64,000 bases of DNA, taken from contig NC_084494.1 in assembly GCF_030035675.1 (NCBI RefSeq), forward strand, positions 20,009,248 through 20,073,247, written 5' to 3'. The stretch is from Rhineura floridana. Its lineage: Eukaryota > Chordata > Lepidosauria > Squamata > Rhineuridae. Below, piece by piece: positions 60,430 through 64,000 of this stretch (positions within the stretch are counted from its first letter, which is position 1; every line of letters starts with the position of its first letter). The translations under genes were made by a program, and so were the position numbers. The notes beneath the pieces are model-generated. The model searched no databases. It saw only the letters and a program-made list of their open reading frames with translations, and was not told the origin of the DNA.

Positions 60430-62700
60430 GGTTTCGACAGAAAAAAGACAGTATTAATTCTTGCTGTCTGTGGAAAGCTGAGTTAATCTTGGGTAGGAAG
60501 GTTGGAGCAGGCAGGAGGATAATTATGTCTCAATGCCCTATGGGCTATGCACAGTGGGCTGATGTGTGATACTCCCCATAGAAACCTCTTAGGGAGCGGG
60601 ATTTTGGACTGGACAGGACAGAGGACATCAGTCTCCAGGTGGCTAGCTGGAGCCCAGTTTGGTCTGAGAGTAAAAATGGCCCCTGTGACAGGTGATTTAG
60701 CTTTATCAGTAGAAACCACACTGGGGACTCTGCAAGCTGGAGAATCTTGGAGAACCAGAGGCAAAGCGCCTTTAGAGCACTCTGAATGTGGCCTTGCCCG
60801 GTTGTCATTTCCCTGGTGGGACTTGCTGCCAGTTCAGCCGGTTCATTGTAGTGTTCATTATGCTGCTGCTATGTTCTGCCATCAGGGATGGAAGATGAGC
60901 CACATGCCACTCCAGCCAGTTGATGCTATGTGACATTTCTGAGGTTGGCCATGTGCCTTGGACTATCTGGTTATTGCAGTGGACTCCTCAGTGCATAAGT
61001 CTGGTATCTGTAACAATGGGATACTTGTTTGGCACTCTCTGGGCCAGGTTGGAGGTAATATTCCACCAGATGAAGGACTGCTTTAGGTGGTTGGAAAGAT
61101 GGATGTGCTGCCAAAATCTGTGAACTATGGCATCCTGATGTAGGAGAGCCAACCAGAGGGGTCTGGAATGATGCCTGGCCCAAGGAATGATGTCTGTATA
61201 GGAGATCATAATCACAAGTGTCTATGTCAGCATCATGATGTCAGCTGACCTACTGGATGCTAGAGACTAAATGACTCATCAGATCTTCTCAATCTATTTG
61301 AGAGGGAGCTGGTGCCACAAGTGGTGCCTACTAGATGAGGCCATCCAAATATGGATAAACACATGCCCTCCAAAGCCTGAGGTGTGCCAACACAGTGACC
61401 ATGAGCTTTGTGAAGATTCTGGGTGCTGAGGCCAGGCCAACCAGAAGTGCTCAATATTGGAAATGTTGCTTTTTTTTTTTGTGAACTGCAGGAAGCACTG
61501 GTGCATCTGGTAGATATGGACGTGGAATAAGCTTCAGTGATTTCTATTAATGCAAGGAGGTCCTGATGATATAAAGTTTCGCTGATGGAGACAAAAGTCT
61601 CCATCCTGAATTACTGGTATGTCATGTGTGCTTGAGAGAGGGGTCAGTGCGGCTTTTAGTTGCGTCTTTCAGAAGAGAATCTCCATCTTTATGAAGGATG
61701 TCTCCTGGTAGAAGAGCGGCAACTACTTCTACAATGTATCTACAATGGGGACCTAATGTTCCATAAACTATTGATCTAAAGTATAAAACGTAGCAAAATT
61801 GTTAGGAGTTTTTATTGTGTAAAAATATGGCCCATTCTGAGTTAACTACATTTTGAAAAATTACAAGGAAAAGAATCACTCTTGCTGGAGTCTTGAGTTC
61901 TGAGAGCACTGTGGCTACTCAAGTGGCTGATGGGGCCGGATTTTGCATTGCTGGGCATAGATCTATGGAGGACATTTCTTACAGAGGTAAGAAATCAGTA
62001 TCATTAAATAGTCTAGTGTCAGAATAATCGCCCTTCTCACAACCCTCACTCATTTGCCTTCCTCTGGGTCTGATGGGTGTGGAGTGCAGTGCAGGCTAAG
62101 CTACTGGCTGCATAACTGATTGCTGGGTATGAGATTTTAAGGGTATTTGAATGATATTCAGATAGATCTCTGATGGTAGGGGTGTCTGATAAATTATCTA
62201 CCTGATGCTAGGTAATAATTTCTGCTGGTGCTGCATTCTCTGTTATAGCCTCCTCCTCTAATTTGAAATTCTTCTATTTCGGTTGCAGTTTTTTGCGCCT
62301 CCTGGTGTCCCAGTTCCAGTACTGTGGCAGATACTGCGAGCACTATTGGCACATGATTCTCTATGCTGTTGAAGAGCTGATAGGGAGCAGCCACATCTGT
62401 TTTGGTTTCTTCAGTGAGTGGGGGCTGTCCACAGAGGGAGGTACGGTGGCAGGGTAATCTTTAGAACCCTGGTTGTAGCTACAGCCATGCCAACTGTGAC
62501 CTGCCTGGGAGCTTTTTGACCTATGGATCTGCCCTGTCACTGGGGTCATCTGAAAGGCTTGCTGCAGCTATTGCCAAGCTTGCTTATGACGTCTGGACCA
62601 TCTGCATGTGCCCAGGCAATATCTTTGCTGGTTCCGTGCTGGACGGAGCCACTGGAAGGGCAGATACAAGCAGAGAGGATTGGGGGGAAAAAGCCCAAAG
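60430..62700 (-). mobile_element. DIRS-like retroelement pol remnant (fossil)
   Basis: Separate minus-strand frame fragments between about 60.5 and 61.6 kb resemble the reverse transcriptase and RNase H regions of DIRS/gypsy-like retrotransposons. Sequence up to about 62.7 kb has a similar base composition and may be the upstream part. It is clearly broken, with many breaks (well over ten), and no ends or repeats could be recognised. It lies in an L3MBTL4 intron, antisense-free (same strand as the gene). Likely an old insertion. Family assignment to DIRS rather than gypsy is tentative. Confidence 0.55.
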
Positions 62701-63376
62701 AAACATGAAGCAGGAAAATAGGAATGGTTTTTTAAAGATAGCATACAGACATTGAGGACAGACATTGGGACAAACAAGGAAGAACAAACAATAGAGGTAA
62801 ACAGGCCTAAGATGAGAAGGAAAAAACAATGGAGGAGAGGTATCCAAGTGGTTCTACTCTGAGCTAAGGCAGGAAACAAACTAAGGCACCATTCAGGGCA
62901 AGAGAGATTACATCAGCTTCCTTTTAATCACGTTTCCTATCTTCTAAGCAGTAGGAGAGATTATAACCTTGATACGCACAACTGAGAAACTAGATTCGAG
63001 ACCTTTGTTCATTAAACCAAGACTTAGTGAGTGAGTCACAAATCTGAACTTTTGCCTGAATTTGAAACTAGAAGCAGGTTTATCTCCCCTTCTTTCAAAA
63101 TGAATTATACAGAATTGTTAGTTGGAGAGAATATCTGAAGATCATATAGTCTACTGTGTTCTATCTGGAATATTTCCATGAGGATTCTGAATAAATTAAC
63201 TCCCCTGGTTCCACAAGGTTTTTTGTTTTGTTTTTGCTTAGAACCTGCCTTGAGTTTCATTTGAAAGAAAGGTAGTGTGTAATTAAAAAAAACAATAACT
63301 TGGAATCTAGTACATGCAGCATAATTTGGTATGCTGGTGTTCTCAGTGGTCTTTTTCTCCAAGCATTCTTCTAGTA

Positions 63377-63893
63377 CAGTGGTTCCCAACCTTTAGGAGC
63401 ACGGGACCCCTTTTATAAGCTGAAAAAAATTCATGACCCCCTCCCCCCAGGGAGGCAGGCTGGGTGCCAGGAAGGAAGGGGGAAAGCAGCCTTGCTTCTT
63501 TTTGCTTCACAAAAAGCCCTCTCCTCTCATTCTAAGCAAGCGAGTTGCCAGTAGCAGCAGTGCAAGGAGACGGGAATCAGTGATAGTAATTCCCTCTTCT
63601 TCCTGGTAGCTCCACCCTCAGCCTCCTTTGGCATCTGGCATGTATTTTATAGGCAGATGCCTGCCCTTAGTGCGCCTGAAAGATGCTCTGGCGCTTCAGC
63701 AAAAGGCCTCCCCTCTCGTTTGGAGCAAGAGGAAGGTGTCATCTGCAGCGCCAGTGGAAAGCAGACAGTGTCCAGGGAGTGAAGACTTTTTTAAAAATAA
63801 TAATAAATAATTCATTTCTTTACTGTTCACGGCCCCCTCTAGATTACTTCACGGCCCCCCTGGGGGTCCCGGCCCCCAGGTTGGGAACCACTG
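63377..63893 (+). mobile_element. Non-autonomous hAT transposon with perfect TIRs and 8-bp TSD
   Basis: 517 bp bounded by CAGTGGTTCCCAACCT and its exact inverse AGGTTGGGAACCACTG, flanked by 'ttctagta' at 63369-63376 and 63894-63901. The 8-bp duplication and CAGTGG-type ends are diagnostic of hAT (Charlie-like) elements. No transposase frame inside. It carries C-rich 'gacccc'/'ggcccccc' motifs next to the ends. Confidence 0.92.
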
Positions 63894-64000
63894 TTCTAGT
63901 ACACAAGGTTACAGAAGACTTGAAATGGATATTCACTGAACAACCAATATATCCTTCTCACTTGTCAACTCCTCCCTAATCTCCTAAACCTTATGACAGA

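Noticed and set aside
60547-60933. 128-codon plus-strand frame
   Set aside because: It is antisense to the DIRS-like remnant and has no domain of its own.
59291-64000. MBT1 and MBT2-start exons of L3MBTL4
   Set aside because: I scanned the minus strand for a 'HFD.WD..YDYW' type exon and found none; they are presumably upstream of the window.

Overview
The window looks like nuclear DNA of a squamate reptile, most likely a lizard. It is intron-rich and densely packed with old and young interspersed repeats: CR1/L3- and L2-type LINEs, an L1 derivative, tRNA-headed and 5S-headed SINEs, hAT-type DNA transposons, palindromic foldback elements and a decayed DIRS-like retroelement. There is no bacterial-type gene organisation. 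Nearly all longer reading frames are chance or belong to repeats.

The only host gene I can support lies on the minus strand from about 59.3 kb down to 34.25 kb. Eleven coding exons can be read with compatible splice phases. In transcript order they encode the end of MBT repeat 2, all of MBT repeat 3, a C2HC zinc finger, a linker and a C-terminal SAM domain with a stop codon. This is the 3' half of a lethal(3)malignant-brain-tumour-like gene, best matched to L3MBTL4 from remembered family sequences. Its 5' exons (MBT1 and the start of MBT2) should lie beyond 64 kb. A repeat-poor stretch at about 29.6-34.25 kb, with polyadenylation-type hexamers on the minus strand, may be a long 3' UTR.

The region 1-29.6 kb is intergenic or beyond the gene's 3' end, and holds no recognisable host exon. 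Its main content is: a CR1 copy at 1.78-2.83 kb carrying two nested insertions; a 5S-rRNA-headed SINE at 5.75-6.0 kb sitting inside a CR1/L3 copy; a family with AGGGATGG ends (0.9, 10.3, 15.6 and 24 kb); many foldback elements with the 'actacaactcccatc' core; and a 1.94 kb ORF1-only L1 derivative at 18.9-20.8 kb with a clean target-site duplication.

The introns of the gene carry further SINE, L2 and foldback copies and, upstream of the first visible exon, a broken DIRS-like element at about 60.4-62.7 kb. A well-preserved non-autonomous hAT element with a perfect 8-bp target duplication sits at 63.38-63.89 kb.
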